From NCBI GenBank assembly GCA_013399875.1, contig VXAZ01004042.1, positions 404,330 through 468,329 of the forward strand: a stretch of DNA of 64,000 nt, in the 5' to 3' direction. The stretch's first letter is position 1, and each line of letters starts with the position of its first letter. Positions 40,576 to 57,338 of this stretch are shown here, in pieces. The DNA comes from Gymnorhina tibicen. Its lineage: Eukaryota; Chordata; Aves; Passeriformes; Artamidae. The notes under the pieces were generated by a model. That model was not told where the DNA came from, ran no database searches, and was given only the letters and a program-made list of their open reading frames with translations. The position numbers and the translations under genes are program-made.

Positions 40576-42920
40576 TCCATCCATCCTTGGAGCCACAAAC
40601 CAGCCTTCACTGAACACAGGCATTTATATGAAAAGGATTGAAAACATGGCATCTTCGCTCCCACACTCAGAGCACGTTCATCATTCAGCAGCAAGGTAAG
40701 TTACAGGCAGGAGAAGAACAAGTCCCTGCGATTTTGAGCGCTTTGAATTGTTCGTGGGTTTTTTCCATTTTAATGAGTAGCTGCTAATAAGGCCAACCAA
40801 ATTACTCCAGCTTTAGTGTCTAATATAAATGCCTTTATCACCTGTGAAATTCAAGATGACTGTCTGGAGCCTGTTTGAAGATGCTTAGCAATGCACAAGC
40901 TATCCCCATGCAGGAGTGGTAATGGCATTCACTACCAATAGCAGCTTTGTGTTTTAAATTTGTGATGCAGCTTTTCAGTCCAGAAGAAATTCATCCTCAG
41001 ACTTGTTACAAGCATGATTACATCAAAGCTTTTATGGCTGATTGGGGTAGAACACGGGCAAACAGAACTTAGTTTGACCCACCTGCCTTGAGCACTGACC
41101 ACCAGGATGCTGTGGCATCATCTGCACCATCATGGGCCAGCACCAGGGAACTATTTGGCTACCTAGTCCATGACAAACTCCATGGTGCTGCAGCTCCCTC
41201 ACCACAGAGCCCCAGCCCACGTATGGATGATGGCTGTGGGGGAGGGGAAGGGACACACAAACTGCCCAAAGTTAATTTGTGTATGCACACACTTGGAGGG
41301 AATCCACTATGGTGTAATTTTCTTATAATGGGATTTCAGGTGCCTTGACATTACAAGGCAACTCTTCACCTAAATGAGAGGCTATGGCAATAATCTAAAA
41401 CCACCAGAAAAATCTTATCTATAGGCAAAAGGAGGACCTTGTTTTATGTCTCATGGCTCCCCTATTCTGACAATGCTGACCTCCTCCTTTCCGGTTGCCC
41501 ATAAGGATAAACTCACCCCCCTCTCTCCCCAGAGTTCTAATATTTCTATGAATACCAAAAATTATAAAGTCATGTTTAAAAACACCCAAACCACACCCTT
41601 TCACACTTCTAACCTTCACATCTGAGCAAACCAAAAAGGCAGAAGTCAATCCCTTCATTTACACCAGAGGAAAGCTTTTTGCAGGAACTACATTTTGAGG
41701 AGAAATGGCAGCACCAAGGACATTACATCCTGAAGAGTCACAGGGTAGAGAACAAGAGCACAGAAGGGAAGTTACACACCGTATGGTTTGTTAGGTGCTT
41801 GTCCTGCATGCAACAGAGAGTACACAGTTAAGTGAATAGCAGAAGAACAGGTAACAAGAGACTTAACCAGATGGAGTATGTCAAGTGTTAGAAAGGGCCA
41901 AAAGCTCAATTTCCTCCCCAGAATAATTGACTCTGGGAAGAAAAATGAAAAAGAGGTGAATGTGGTCAATGTAGCAGGCAAAAAGGAACATTTGTTTACA
42001 ATCCATTTTAGACATACTGGAAAGTGAAATGATTGCAAAGAGAAAAGGAAAGTATATTTTATCAGGAAGGGCTCAGAATGCTACACAAAATATTTGGAAG
42101 TGTTGTCACAGTGAGAGCATGTAAGAACTTAAATACTCTCAGTTTCTGCTTTCTCCCCTTATTTTTCCTTTACAAAATCTTTTGAGGGCAACACTGAAAA
42201 AGGGAGACAGCAGGCAGTATAAAATTAGGGGTACAGATCCTTCCCTTCCACTGGCTTCTGAAAAAACTCCATGGATGTTTAATGGATATGCAGCCTTCCC
42301 AACTTCTGCATTCCCCTCCCTCTAGTCTGATCGCTGCACTTCTTTTTTGCTACTGCCAGTTTCAATAGAAATAAGGATGAAAAAAAATAAGATGCATATT
42401 TAATTATAAAATTAGTAGAGTATATACATTTCATTCTTTAATTACAGGCTGGTTCTATACTAGGTTAATAAGCCAAAGCAGTTTACAAAAAAAACGTAAT
42501 GCTACTCTGCATGTTCACAGAGCTATTCTAATAAAAACAGTGATATTTATAGGCTAGGATATTTTAGGAGTATCTAATCTAGCTTAACAAATACATTGAT
42601 TTTAAGCAAACTGACTGCTGATTTGAGGAAATAGAAGACAAAGCTTCCCCTGTGTCTCTCTCTGCAATCCAAAGATATTCTTCAACCCTAAGAGCTGTTC
42701 TATTATGTATCCACACATTTATGAAAAAGTTTAAAAAATCACTTGTGGAATAGTTTAAGCCAGTACTGGTAGTATTAGTAAGTAAGCAATCTCGCTGTCA
42801 AAACCAGTTAAAAATTTTCAAGCTGCATTCTTGAAAACCCCACAATCAAAGCAGCAGTAGATACACTGAGCAAGACTCAAACGGTGATTAACTGACTGAC
42901 ACACAGTGAGTTTGAAGTGA

Positions 42921-42926
42921 CATGCA
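42921..42926 (-). promoter_or_regulatory. TGCATG (RBFOX-type) element downstream of exon D
   Basis: The minus strand reads TTTTGCATGTCA at positions +41 to +46 of the intron after exon D. (U)GCAUG is the binding motif of RBFOX splicing factors. When placed shortly downstream of an exon it usually promotes inclusion in muscle and brain. The stretch between the donor and this motif is strongly pyrimidine-rich. The motif is seen; the function is inferred. Confidence 0.55.
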
Positions 42927-42966
42927 AAAGGGAAAAAAAGGAAAGAAAATGAAAGGAGATACAAAC

Positions 42967-43047
42967 TGAGACTTAGAGACCAGCTTTACGTCCATAGTTT
43001 GGATTCTTGAAATTGTTAATAGGGCTCTTGTATATTGGATTTTCTTG
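42967..43047 (-). CDS. ITGB1: ITGB1 alternative exon D: muscle beta-1D cytoplasmic tail
   Basis: The exon follows acceptor ttttacttcag. It encodes QENPIYKSPINNFKNP, then NYGRKAGL and a TAA stop (42,973-42,975), matching the beta-1D cytoplasmic tail known from mammalian striated muscle. Ending the exon six bases after the stop, at CTCA|GTTTGT, makes it exactly 81 nt, the size I recall for the mammalian D exon. The rest of the message becomes 3'UTR. NPIY binds talin and the distal NPNY binds kindlin in the known family. Beta-1D binds talin more tightly than beta-1A and is found at myotendinous junctions and costameres. The stop and acceptor are clear; the donor is weak and its exact place is inferred. 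Confidence 0.93.
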
Positions 43048-46108
<3,061 letters not shown>

Positions 46109-46341
46109 CTGGGGTCTCCACCACATGGACATTGGCTTCACCATTTGAGTTGACAGAGTACGTGAAGTAGAACCAGCAGTCATCAACATCCTTCTCTTTG
46201 CAGTGGGACAGGGGATCGGGCTGCCCGGGCTGCGGCAGCTTGTCCCGGCTCTCCACGCGCGTCATGTTGAAATGCATACATTCCTGGGAACACGTTTCCT
46301 TCTTCTCTCCCTTATCGAAAGCTCTGCACTGAACGCAGTCC
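46109..46341 (-). CDS. ITGB1: ITGB1 exon 14: beta-tail domain
   Basis: The exon is 233 bp with acceptor ttgtgcttccccag and donor AG|GTAGGA. It encodes [39 protein letters not shown] and then [20 protein letters not shown], ending VHVVETP plus a split glutamate. This is the membrane-proximal beta-tail domain. NMT is a sequon. It covers about residues 649-727. Confidence 0.97.
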
Positions 46342-47136
46342 CTGGGGAAGCACAAAACAGAAGCAGCGCTTTTGAATGTGCTCATGGAAGACTTTTAGCA
46401 TTTAATCTAAAGAAATGTTAAGGAGAAAACATAGGGGAAAAAGCCCAAGAAAAACCAACCCTTTTCCCATATAGGTTAGTAGGAAAAAATATAGCAAGAC
46501 ATGGCTTTATACCAGTCAGAACATTAATGTACCTTGAGATTAACAAAAGCCCTTTTCACAAGTTCCTCTTTCCCTGAATGACCCACAAGCTACAAGGACA
46601 GAAAAAACCCCAAATTTTTTCAACACCTCTACCTGGAAAATGAATACTGTCAGAAAAGGCACTGTAAGAACAGGGTATTTACAGTGGAACAGTGTCTGAG
46701 ACACAGGTTAAAAAGAACAAACTGAGTGACAAGCCTTACAGTGGGCTATCACTGAATAATTCATTGAAAAAAGCAGACTGAACAGGACTTTTATACTAGA
46801 AAGACCAAGGTTTTTTCTCAGCACAAAGTCAGTTGCATAGGAGTCAGCTCAGCCACTAATCCTCAACTTATTTCAAGGTTTTCATACAGAAAATACTAGG
46901 TTTCTAAAAACCTGGATTTCCAAAGGGAGGGATGCAAATGTCACTGGCCCACACAGGACTAGGTTTAGTTCATGACTGTCAGGTTAGCCTTTTCAATAAT
47001 ATTTCAGAATAAAAGTTTTAAGCAAAAAGCTTAGCTGAAGTTTTAACTATCAAAAGCTTTGCTTTGAAAATCCTCACATATAAATATCACAAACTCCAAA
47101 GCACAGATGCTGGGACTTGGTTTTCTAGGTACGTAC
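46342..47136 (-). other. ITGB1 intron 13
   Basis: A 795 bp intron with normal AT-rich composition. I see no exon, repeat or motif worth naming. Confidence 0.8.
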
Positions 47137-47359
47137 TTGTGCTCTGCACAGACACCGAGGCAAGTCTGACACATTTCACACGTGGGGCCTTGGAATTTGG
47201 GATCTGTACAGTTACAAGTGCCACATTCACAGGTTCCTCTTCCATTGCAAATCTGCCCATTAGATGCCATACATGGTGTAGTGTCCAAGGAACAATCACA
47301 GGCGCTGCCAGTGAAGTTGGGGAAACACTCGCACACTCTGCACTTGCAGATCCCGTTTC
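47137..47359 (-). CDS. ITGB1: ITGB1 exon 13: I-EGF repeats 3-4
   Basis: The exon is 223 bp with acceptor tttttgctgcacag and donor AA|GTACGT. It encodes [59 protein letters not shown] and [16 protein letters not shown]. The repeating CxC and CDC cysteines define I-EGF3 and I-EGF4. NFT and NCT are sequons. It covers about residues 575-649. Confidence 0.97.
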
Positions 47360-48834
47360 CTGTGCAGCAAAAAGGTATTGCAATGAAATCAAGTCTAATA
47401 TAAAACATAAAATCTGTGACAGTGAGAAATAAATGTTCACCTCCTCAGGGTAGATAAAAGAAAAAGAAACCATGGTGGAGAGATAATGAAGACTCGAATG
47501 AATTAAGAGGTACAAAATAAATTTTAGCTCCTTGAAAGACTACTTGCAGGCATTTCTCCCCTTTTCCCATTCTCCTACATTTGCATTTCCTTTCATAAAC
47601 AAAATATCAAGACTTGGGAAATCAGATCAAGAACAGTATAATGTGATGATCACATCCCCTGGGTGGAGAACACTACAGCACTGCTTCAATTCACAGTTTT
47701 GCATGCATACAGATAAAGTGACCACTCCTGTCTTTGTATCTATCACTATACAAACGTATAAAGCAAGACTTAAAAAGATGAGGAGCGCACTAACCGAGTA
47801 CTCAAAACACAGAAAAATGAAACAGCTTTGGCTCCAGAGGACATCAGTGTTCAGCTGCTGTACTTCTGACCGCACACGCCCAACCCAACTTCATGCTCCT
47901 TACACACTTGACACAAGAAACAAGATGCCTTTATCTTGATCTGGATGACAAGGAAAGATCTTTGGCTACACCCCTCCTCCTCCACTGAGAATAAAGTGTT
48001 TCAGTCAACCCTTTCCTGTCACCTGTGTAATTTATTTATTTATTTCCTGTGAATTCTGGAACACCAACACCTTTGCTCCCATCCTTTGTGGAACTGGTGA
48101 GCAATAGTGGATTCTGAGCAAATCAGACAAACGAGGTATTTTCATCACTCAGAGCTTAGTGGCTTCTCTGTTTTATTATTTTTGTATCACAGACAACACT
48201 GAGGTACTAGTTATACTCCTACTGGACACTTCCACATGCAAAGCAGCAAAATAATTTAGGCATGGGCTGCTGAATGGTTTTTTAAATTGCTTTTGATTTC
48301 CGGAATTAACTATCATCAAAGTCTTGCTTCAAGTGCTTAAGGTGTTTTTCTGGATTTTGCACATTCTAGTCTTCACTTACCTTTCAGAACAGTGTCAAGC
48401 AGTTCACTGGTATCCTGTCAAGCACCAAAGTCAAGCACTCACTATTACAAGAAAGCGGAGGGCATTCTCTCTTTCTACTGGCACAGTGGTTACACTGAGC
48501 CAGTAAAACATTACAATCTCAGGACAGTTGTCTCAGCCTTCTTTACTATAATACCGGAGAGTAACTTTGCAATAAACAGCAGAAGTCAAGTTCACTTTAC
48601 ACCCTTCTAGGAGCTGTGATTCAAGGAAGGTGAAATGTGCACTAACAGACTACATGTCCAGAGGGCTGTTTTATTAATAGACAAGTGTTCGCAATCACTA
48701 AACCTGTGAATATTCTCATCTTTGTTATCAAGTGGCTATGATCTTTCAGCTAAGTATCCCTTCTCTACTGTGTAGAGAAGACAGACTTGTAAACTGCTGA
48801 CCCACTTTGCCTGCAGAAAGCTGAAGTATCTCAC
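47360..48834 (-). other. ITGB1 intron 12
   Basis: A 1.5 kb intron. It has a short TTTA microsatellite at about 48,030-48,048. No other feature is recognised. Confidence 0.8.
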
Positions 48835-49073
48835 CTCCACAGATTAAACCATTTGATCGATCACAGTTGAAGTTGTCACATTCACAGTATTTGCCAGAAT
48901 ACACCTCATTGGTGTTTTCCCTTTTCTTGCACACGCATTGTCCACAAATGCATTCTCCATTGTTACTGCAGATTTCTGTACTGTTCTCTCTCCTGCAGTA
49001 AGCATCCATATCCTCACTATTTACTTCATCTGTGCTACATTCACATAGTCTTCCAATACGTCCTTCATTACAT
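48835..49073 (-). CDS. ITGB1: ITGB1 exon 12: I-EGF repeats 1-3
   Basis: The exon is 239 bp with acceptor ttttaccttgcag and donor G|GTGAGA. It encodes the end of I-EGF1 ([13 protein letters not shown]), then [53 protein letters not shown] and [10 protein letters not shown]. The dense cysteine pattern is the rigid I-EGF leg of the integrin. It covers about residues 495-575. Confidence 0.97.
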
Positions 49074-50066
49074 CTGCAAGGTAAAAACATGACTGAAAAT
49101 GTAACCTTAATTCAAAGTCACACAAAAAAAGGCCACGAGAAAAGCACAAAGAATAGGAGTAAAAGTGACTACACTCTCAACGGATGTTCCAACTTAAACT
49201 TCAGATGAAGTTTCCAGCTGACACCTACATACCAGTTCTTGAAGGCACTGGAGCAAACTGGACTAAGTTGCTCTTATGCTGATTATCTTACCTGATATTC
49301 CAGGTGAGAAACTATGTGTCACCCCTTCTAACTAAATTGTCACATAATCATTATTAATCCCTCTCTCATGTGACAGAACAATAATTATTTCTCAAGTGAC
49401 AGCAACTGTTCACTGTACCTGCTGTCGTACGTCAATGAAAAGATTTCCTATGAACAGATATTAAGCAGGAGAGTAGGTGATCTTCAGAGCTGCTGAGCTG
49501 AGATCTTCAGGGATCAGCACTTCTCATTATCAAGCGTAAGATATCAATGAGCAAATGCAGGTTGCTCTTGTTCCCATCAGTGATCGACAAACTCTTATGG
49601 GGTGTCCATCAGAGACAACAGATCACTGGGAAACTACTGCATTTACAAAAACAAAAGGCTGTGCTTACCCACAGGCCTGTTCTCGCCCACAGGAAACCAA
49701 GTGGACACCAGTGACAGTGATACCAAATATAAGCAGTCTTTCTACACATAGATGGGAACATCTGCTATCCTTATTTAAAAAGGAACATTAAAAACTGACC
49801 TATAACCTTTAAAGTACTGACTCAGGGCCAAATTTCAATTCTGACTCATACAATAATGCTGACCTAATGATCAATATTTAAGCACAGGGATTACTTATAG
49901 AGATATGGCAGTATTTCAAAATATCCTAAAAAAATCAGGCCTGTAACAGCAATTATTGTCCTTTCACTAAAAAAATAAGTAAACCCAAGTAAACCGTAAT
50001 TAAGGAAACAAAGATCTTGCTCTTATTTCTCTTTTGCAAAAATAAAGAAAGTATCTTTTTATTTAC
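49074..50066 (-). other. ITGB1 intron 11
   Basis: A 993 bp intron with nothing recognisable beyond its splice sites. Confidence 0.8.
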
Positions 50067-50269
50067 CTGCATGCACCACATTCAAATGTTCCATTTCCTG
50101 AGTGGCAGGCTGGACTATTAGGTTCTCCTTCACTCTGACACTGACACTCACAGATGAACTGGAGATTAATTTCCACTTCTTCAGTGAATCCCAGTGGTTT
50201 AATTTTAATTGTTTCATTTTGTTCTTTTTTTGGACATTCATTAGCTGTTATATTAATTTCAAATCTAAC
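50067..50269 (-). CDS. ITGB1: ITGB1 exon 11: hybrid-domain end and first I-EGF
   Basis: The exon is 203 bp and is separated from exon 10 by only 133 bp. It encodes [19 protein letters not shown], then [20 protein letters not shown] and the I-EGF1 start [26 protein letters not shown] and NGT are sequons. Its acceptor is preceded by an uninterrupted run of 15 T (minus strand) directly before GCAG. The donor AG|GTAAAT splits an arginine codon. Confidence 0.96.
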
Positions 50270-50402
50270 CTGCAAAAAAAAAAAAAAAGTGGAGTGCCAT
50301 GTTACTACAAGCAGTTTTACCTGTACTATTAAAAGGAAATGCTGTGTTGGACACTTTAAATGCATTTTGTATTTGAGTAGCAGCACATATATTCCGAGTT
50401 AC

Positions 50403-50543
50403 CTCATCTCCAATTGAAATGTTAGAACACTTTCTTCCATCTTCTTGAGTGTCATTCACTCCATTCTTGCAGAAAGACTTGTAACTGATTGTTACTCCTT
50501 TCGGTAGCTTAGTATTTTCCAGGATAACCTCTGAAGAAAGGGA
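50403..50543 (-). CDS. ITGB1: ITGB1 exon 10: second hybrid-domain segment
   Basis: The exon is 141 bp (47 codons, phase 0) with acceptor ctgttatttcag and donor GAG|GTAACT. It encodes [20 protein letters not shown], then [19 protein letters not shown] and SNISIGDE. This returns from the beta-I insertion to the hybrid domain. NDT and NIS are N-glycosylation sequons. It covers about residues 381-427. Confidence 0.96.
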
Positions 50544-51198
50544 CTGAAATAACAGTTATTACCTAACTTCAAACTGAGTTGCAGAAGCGTTTTGCTGAAG
50601 AACAGACATTATACAACTATACACAGTCTAAGCACCAACCCCACAGGCACACTGGAATTATTTAAGTTTCAGTGTGCTGAGAAACACCAGCCCAGGGCTG
50701 CCCAAAGTCATGCTGTGGTTACCCCTTCTCATGTCTGAACCTGTTACAGGGTCAGGGCAGCTTTCCACAGATGTTGGAGGCACTTGTTTACCCCACGTAT
50801 CTCAAAGGAGAAGTGAGGCTTATTTATACACAATGCAGCAATGAAGAAAATATTTTGGGGCCAAACCCAGAAAAATGGCCTTTTTTGCTAACACTTGGAA
50901 AGACAGTAAAAGTGAAGATGCTGAAGAAACAGTGTGGGTTTTGATTGTGAGTTTTATTTTTTGAAATGGAAAATGTGGATGATAACTCTACTTTGTAATG
51001 CCATTTTAAATGGCTTGAAGAGCGTATCTTTTTGCTCATCTAACCTCTTACTGCCATAGGGTCTGAGTGTTTTGTGTGGTTTTACAGCAATGGAGTATAT
51101 TTATAGTGTACTATACTAACTAATCCACCTTGGAGTCTCTGCTTGAAAAACTTAGGAGCAAGAAAAATTAACACATCCCGAATAAAATCTGAACTTAC
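50544..51198 (-). other. ITGB1 intron 9
   Basis: A 655 bp intron between exons 9 and 10. No repeat or exon is recognised. Confidence 0.75.
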
Positions 51199-51288
51199 AT
51201 TGTATGCATCAATGATCAGCTGAATCACGTTGCTGGAATTTGAAGACAGTGTTCCCACTGCTGATTTTGGTATCAGATTTTTCAGTTC
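51199..51288 (-). CDS. ITGB1: ITGB1 exon 9: end of beta-I domain
   Basis: The exon is 90 bp (30 codons, phase 0) with donor AAT|GTAAGT. It encodes [18 protein letters not shown] and then [12 protein letters not shown], the last helix of the beta-I domain, whose movement accompanies integrin activation. The acceptor is unusual: the bases just before AG are A-rich (aatattaaaag), and the pyrimidine tract lies about 15-30 nt further upstream. Confidence 0.95.
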
Positions 51289-52104
51289 CTTTTAATATTT
51301 ACAAAAATAGAAGGAAAATTACCGTCTTACTAGCAAACAAGGTATAATTTGTAGTATAAATGGTCATATAATGTGTTAGTGGATTCACTAGCCAAGATCA
51401 AGTACTTCAGAAAATAAAGCTGTGTTGCCAGTGATGATCACAGCTTTTGAGGTTATACATAGCCCTACTACCACAAACACCCAGCCTTTTGCTCTCTGGA
51501 TTTTCACTCTGCATTCGGCAACAGAATACTAAGCCCTTCTCTTGTATAGTTGACCACACACAATCTCTCTTCAACCACACTTAGAATACGTTAAAAAAAG
51601 GCAGGCATCTTTTTCCAACAAAAATGAAAAAACAATTTGAATACAGCTTAAGAAAGAACCCCAAAACCAAAAAAGCAGGTTCAAAGAAGGAAAAATATGC
51701 CTGTCCTTTACACAGTCATTTCCTATTGCACAATCACATCCAGCAGTTTAGTTAATTTTAAACATGGGGTATATAAATAGAGCACAAGAGACAAAATATG
51801 TTCTTTCATAAATGTGTCCCCTGATTCAGTGTCCACACCCCCCTCAGCTATTTTGCTGTAAAAATGTTCACAAAAATTAGAACGGCAAATGTGTTCTCCA
51901 CTCCCTCATACCTATAAAGAGTAGTAAGAAGGGGCGCTTTCTCACTGGAAATTACACACACAGTCAAGTTTTGATTTGAACAAGTAAAAAAGCTTAATAA
52001 TAAAGTATGCAGGTAGCAAAATATTACTTTCATGATCGCTTAGTTCCACAATTAATTTAATTTCAAATAAGGCAATTTTAATGACTTCAGAGTAATTTCT
52101 TTAC
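51289..52104 (-). other. ITGB1 intron 8
   Basis: An 816 bp intron that ends in the weak, A-rich acceptor of exon 9. Nothing else is recognised. Confidence 0.75.
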
Positions 52105-52200
52105 CTTATAGACTGCCTGAAACTCTTCAGTAACAGCAAAGATTGTCTGAATATTATTCTCACTAAGTTTCTGTACCAGATGAGCAATAGAGGGATAATC
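52105..52200 (-). CDS. ITGB1: ITGB1 exon 8: beta-I domain
   Basis: The exon is 96 bp (32 codons, phase 0) with acceptor gattttttttag-like and donor AAG|GTAAAG. It encodes [18 protein letters not shown] and then [14 protein letters not shown], an alpha helix and beta strand of the Rossmann-like beta-I fold. It covers about residues 319-350. Confidence 0.96.
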
Positions 52201-54581
<2,381 letters not shown>

Positions 54582-54820
54582 CCCACAAACTGCAACCTGC
54601 ATTATTGCATCAAATCCACCTTCAGGAGAATCTAAGTTCCCAGAAATGTGCTGTTTACCTACAAGTTCATTGAATTTGTTTCCTTCACTGGTAAGGCTGA
54701 GCACATTTTTATAGCTAAATGGACTTGTACAGTTTTGGTCACCTGTACAAGGATTTCTGAGTTTGGCTGGTGTTGTACTTATATAAGGCATCACGGTTTT
54801 CTCCACAAAAGAGCCAAAGC
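54582..54820 (-). CDS. ITGB1: ITGB1 exon 6: beta-I domain, specificity loop
   Basis: The exon is 239 bp with acceptor gttctgtcttag and donor GGG|GTAAGT. It encodes [21 protein letters not shown] and continues through [13 protein letters not shown], the disulfide-closed specificity-determining loop that contacts ligand and alpha chain. It then reads [20 protein letters not shown] and [21 protein letters not shown]. The DSPEGG stretch supplies residues of the synergistic metal site and MIDAS. It covers about residues 187-266. Confidence 0.97.
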
Positions 54821-55137
54821 CTAAGACAGAACAATAAAACCCCTGTAAGTTGAAGTATGGAAGTCTCATTTGTATTATGACACAACAGAATTCAAATGCA
54901 TTATAGCTGAGCTGACATCAGAAATAGCTCTTATACTTGTTTATGTCCCACCTTCTCCACCAACACCAAATACTTTCATGTTGTTCAACAGGTTCTATGT
55001 ATTAGAACATCTGCCATAATACTGCTAAGCTGAAAAAAACCAAAATACTCTTCACATACAATCACGTGAAAAACATCAGGAAGGAAACTTGGGGGGTTTA
55101 ATTGTTGGATTTTTTAGAATAGGCAAATCTTCCTTAC

Positions 55138-55308
55138 CAATTCGAAAGTCTGAAGTTATTTTTTCCATCTCTAACATCAGAGCCGTTCCGAGACTTTTCA
55201 CATTCTCCAAATCATCTTTCATAGAATAGGAGAGGTCCATAAGATAATAAAGGTCAATGGGGTAGTCTTCAGCTCTCTTGAATTTTAATGAAAATGTTTG
55301 GGGTTCCC
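55138..55308 (-). CDS. ITGB1: ITGB1 exon 5: beta-I domain with MIDAS motif
   Basis: The exon is 171 bp with acceptor tctctgaaacag and donor G|GTAAGG. It encodes [19 protein letters not shown], then [23 protein letters not shown] is the DxSxS metal-ion-dependent adhesion site (MIDAS). Its first aspartate, near precursor residue 154, coordinates the ligand-binding divalent cation, and the nearby KDD belongs to the ADMIDAS. The exon ends DFRIG, with the glycine split across the junction. Confidence 0.97.
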
Positions 55309-57338
55309 CTGTTTCAGAGATTAAACAACAAATAGAAACCATTAAAAATTCCACAACTGCACTGGCAAGAAAAATGCCTTTCTAAGGAAAGGTTTGTAAA
55401 TCCTGAAGAAGGTTTTGAATTAGAGGCAAGTGATTTTTTTCTCCCGTTAATTGAAATGCTTAACACCAAATTAGGATGAAAAAAATGTCAACAAGTGTTT
55501 CTTTCAAATGTTCAACTTCATATTTCCGAGGTACTTTATCTCCCCACAGAAAGTATTAGCCTGCCAAAAACCAAGCTTCTTGTAGTTGTTGCGATTTCAA
55601 ATCTTAATACTTGCAATCATTCTAACAAGGTTCCTGTAAGAAAACCTAATAGCACAAATTTTCAACATCTATTTTCATCCAAGATGACTTCAATAATTCT
55701 CAGAAGTTAACAAACCACATTGTTTTAATAGGTTTATAAAAGAAAAATTAGTTCTGGATGGAATATTTCAAGTTGCTTTGCCATCTACCAAGCTCAGAGC
55801 ACAGAAATGGCAGTGAGAGAATGGCAAGTTATTGTTTGCTGTGATTGTAAGCCCAGACCCTGCATCTTGCCTACAGAAGAATGTAGTCTCACTCTGATGC
55901 TGAGAGACAGTGCAGAAGAATTACACACACATACCACACACCGGTATTTTCCAGAAAAATACCTTTCCCAGAAAATGGAACAGTATTCTTTTGCCTATTA
56001 TATACATGAAATAAGGAATAGAATCAATAGGATTTCCTGCTCCCCTCAATCATTGAACTAAAATGGTAGTATTGCTGCTGCTTAAGTTTGCTTAATAATT
56101 AGGAAACATTTGCTAAACATCAGCAAAATCAGTAAAGTGAGAAAACCATTAAATGGGCAAATAGTATATGGATCATACATATGTATGTATGGTTTTCACC
56201 AAAAAAGCCCCAACAAAACAAAGGGGAAAAAAAGCCATAATACAAAAAACAACCACAAAAATCTGTTTAGATTTTCCTTACCTAATATTTCAAAAAGCCT
56301 GCACAGAAAGCAAGTGTCCCCCTCTGCAAGCACACAGTCCCTCAGAGAACTTATAACAAGAAAAGTGCTTAAAAACAGAATAATAATCTTTTGGGTAATT
56401 AAGTTCTGGTTGCCCAGGTCCCTGCTATGTTCTGATGAAAAAGCTTCTGCGTCAACAGAGGAACAATAATTTGGTTTGAAGCAAAAAAGGTCACATTAGA
56501 AATAAATAGGAGCCATATCAAAATTGCAAAATAATTTTCATTACTTTCCTCTCCACATGCCAAGCCTGCTTCGCATCACCTCCCAATTATTACTGCAACC
56601 ACCAAGCAGCTGACCCCAAGTACAGGTTCTGCTTCCAGGAAAATACAAGGCAGCTGTTCAGTGTGTCTGCAGTACCTAAGAACTCTCCTTAAGGACAATC
56701 TCCATTGCGCTCAAGTGAGCCACTAGCCCTGTTCCTTCCTGCCCCCCTCACCTGAACGAGATAAAGTTCTCTTTAGGGGCTAGAAATGGTACACAACTAC
56801 TTTGTTTTTTTCATTATTGTGGTCCTGTGTCCACATCTTTAGCTTCTGGAAAGTATGTTATGTAGCAATCCAAAAATAGTGCTGCATAACTACAAAACCA
56901 CTTTGTTCAGACAATGCCATCACAGACACGCAGACTTCAGGCAACAGCAGTACTTCAAGCAAAAGGAAATGCTCTCATAATTTAACTTTAAGTTTTTGCT
57001 GACTCCTCTACTTTCATCCTATGAAGGCACACTGTAGAAAATCAACTACAAAATACTGAAAACAAAACAATTTTACCTGTCTGATATATCTATCATTCCA
57101 CGTTGTATCAATTTTCTTCTAAGTTCTACTGGGAAAATAGAACAAATGATAATATCTAATCTTTCTTAAAAATCAAACAGTATTTGGAGTATCTAAACAC
57201 CTGGAGCTGAACTCAATGGCCCTGCTGTCATTCACATTATCTGAACAATAGTCATTTCTGTAACATGTTCAAATCAAAAAACGCAGATGTGGTGGTGACA
57301 GAAGAATCATCCCAAAAGTGGGACGAAACTATCCTTAC
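55309..57338 (-). other. ITGB1 intron 4
   Basis: A 2.0 kb intron with no recognised repeat or exon. The shorter intron 5 (54,821-55,137, 317 bp) is also unremarkable. Confidence 0.75.

Larger units (their letters stand above)
37021..42966 (-). other. ITGB1 intron between exons D and A
   Basis: This 5.9 kb intron contains no conserved coding exon that I recognise. It is mostly AT-rich with A-runs near exon A. It holds the isolated CpG-dense patch at 40.46-40.57 kb, described separately. A mixed GC-richer stretch at about 39,630-39,850 has an open frame on the minus strand but no recognisable domain. Confidence 0.8.

Noticed and set aside
47087..47515. 142-codon minus-strand frame over exon 13
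   Set aside because: It is a shifted-frame shadow of ITGB1 exon 13, whose true frame encodes the I-EGF cysteines.
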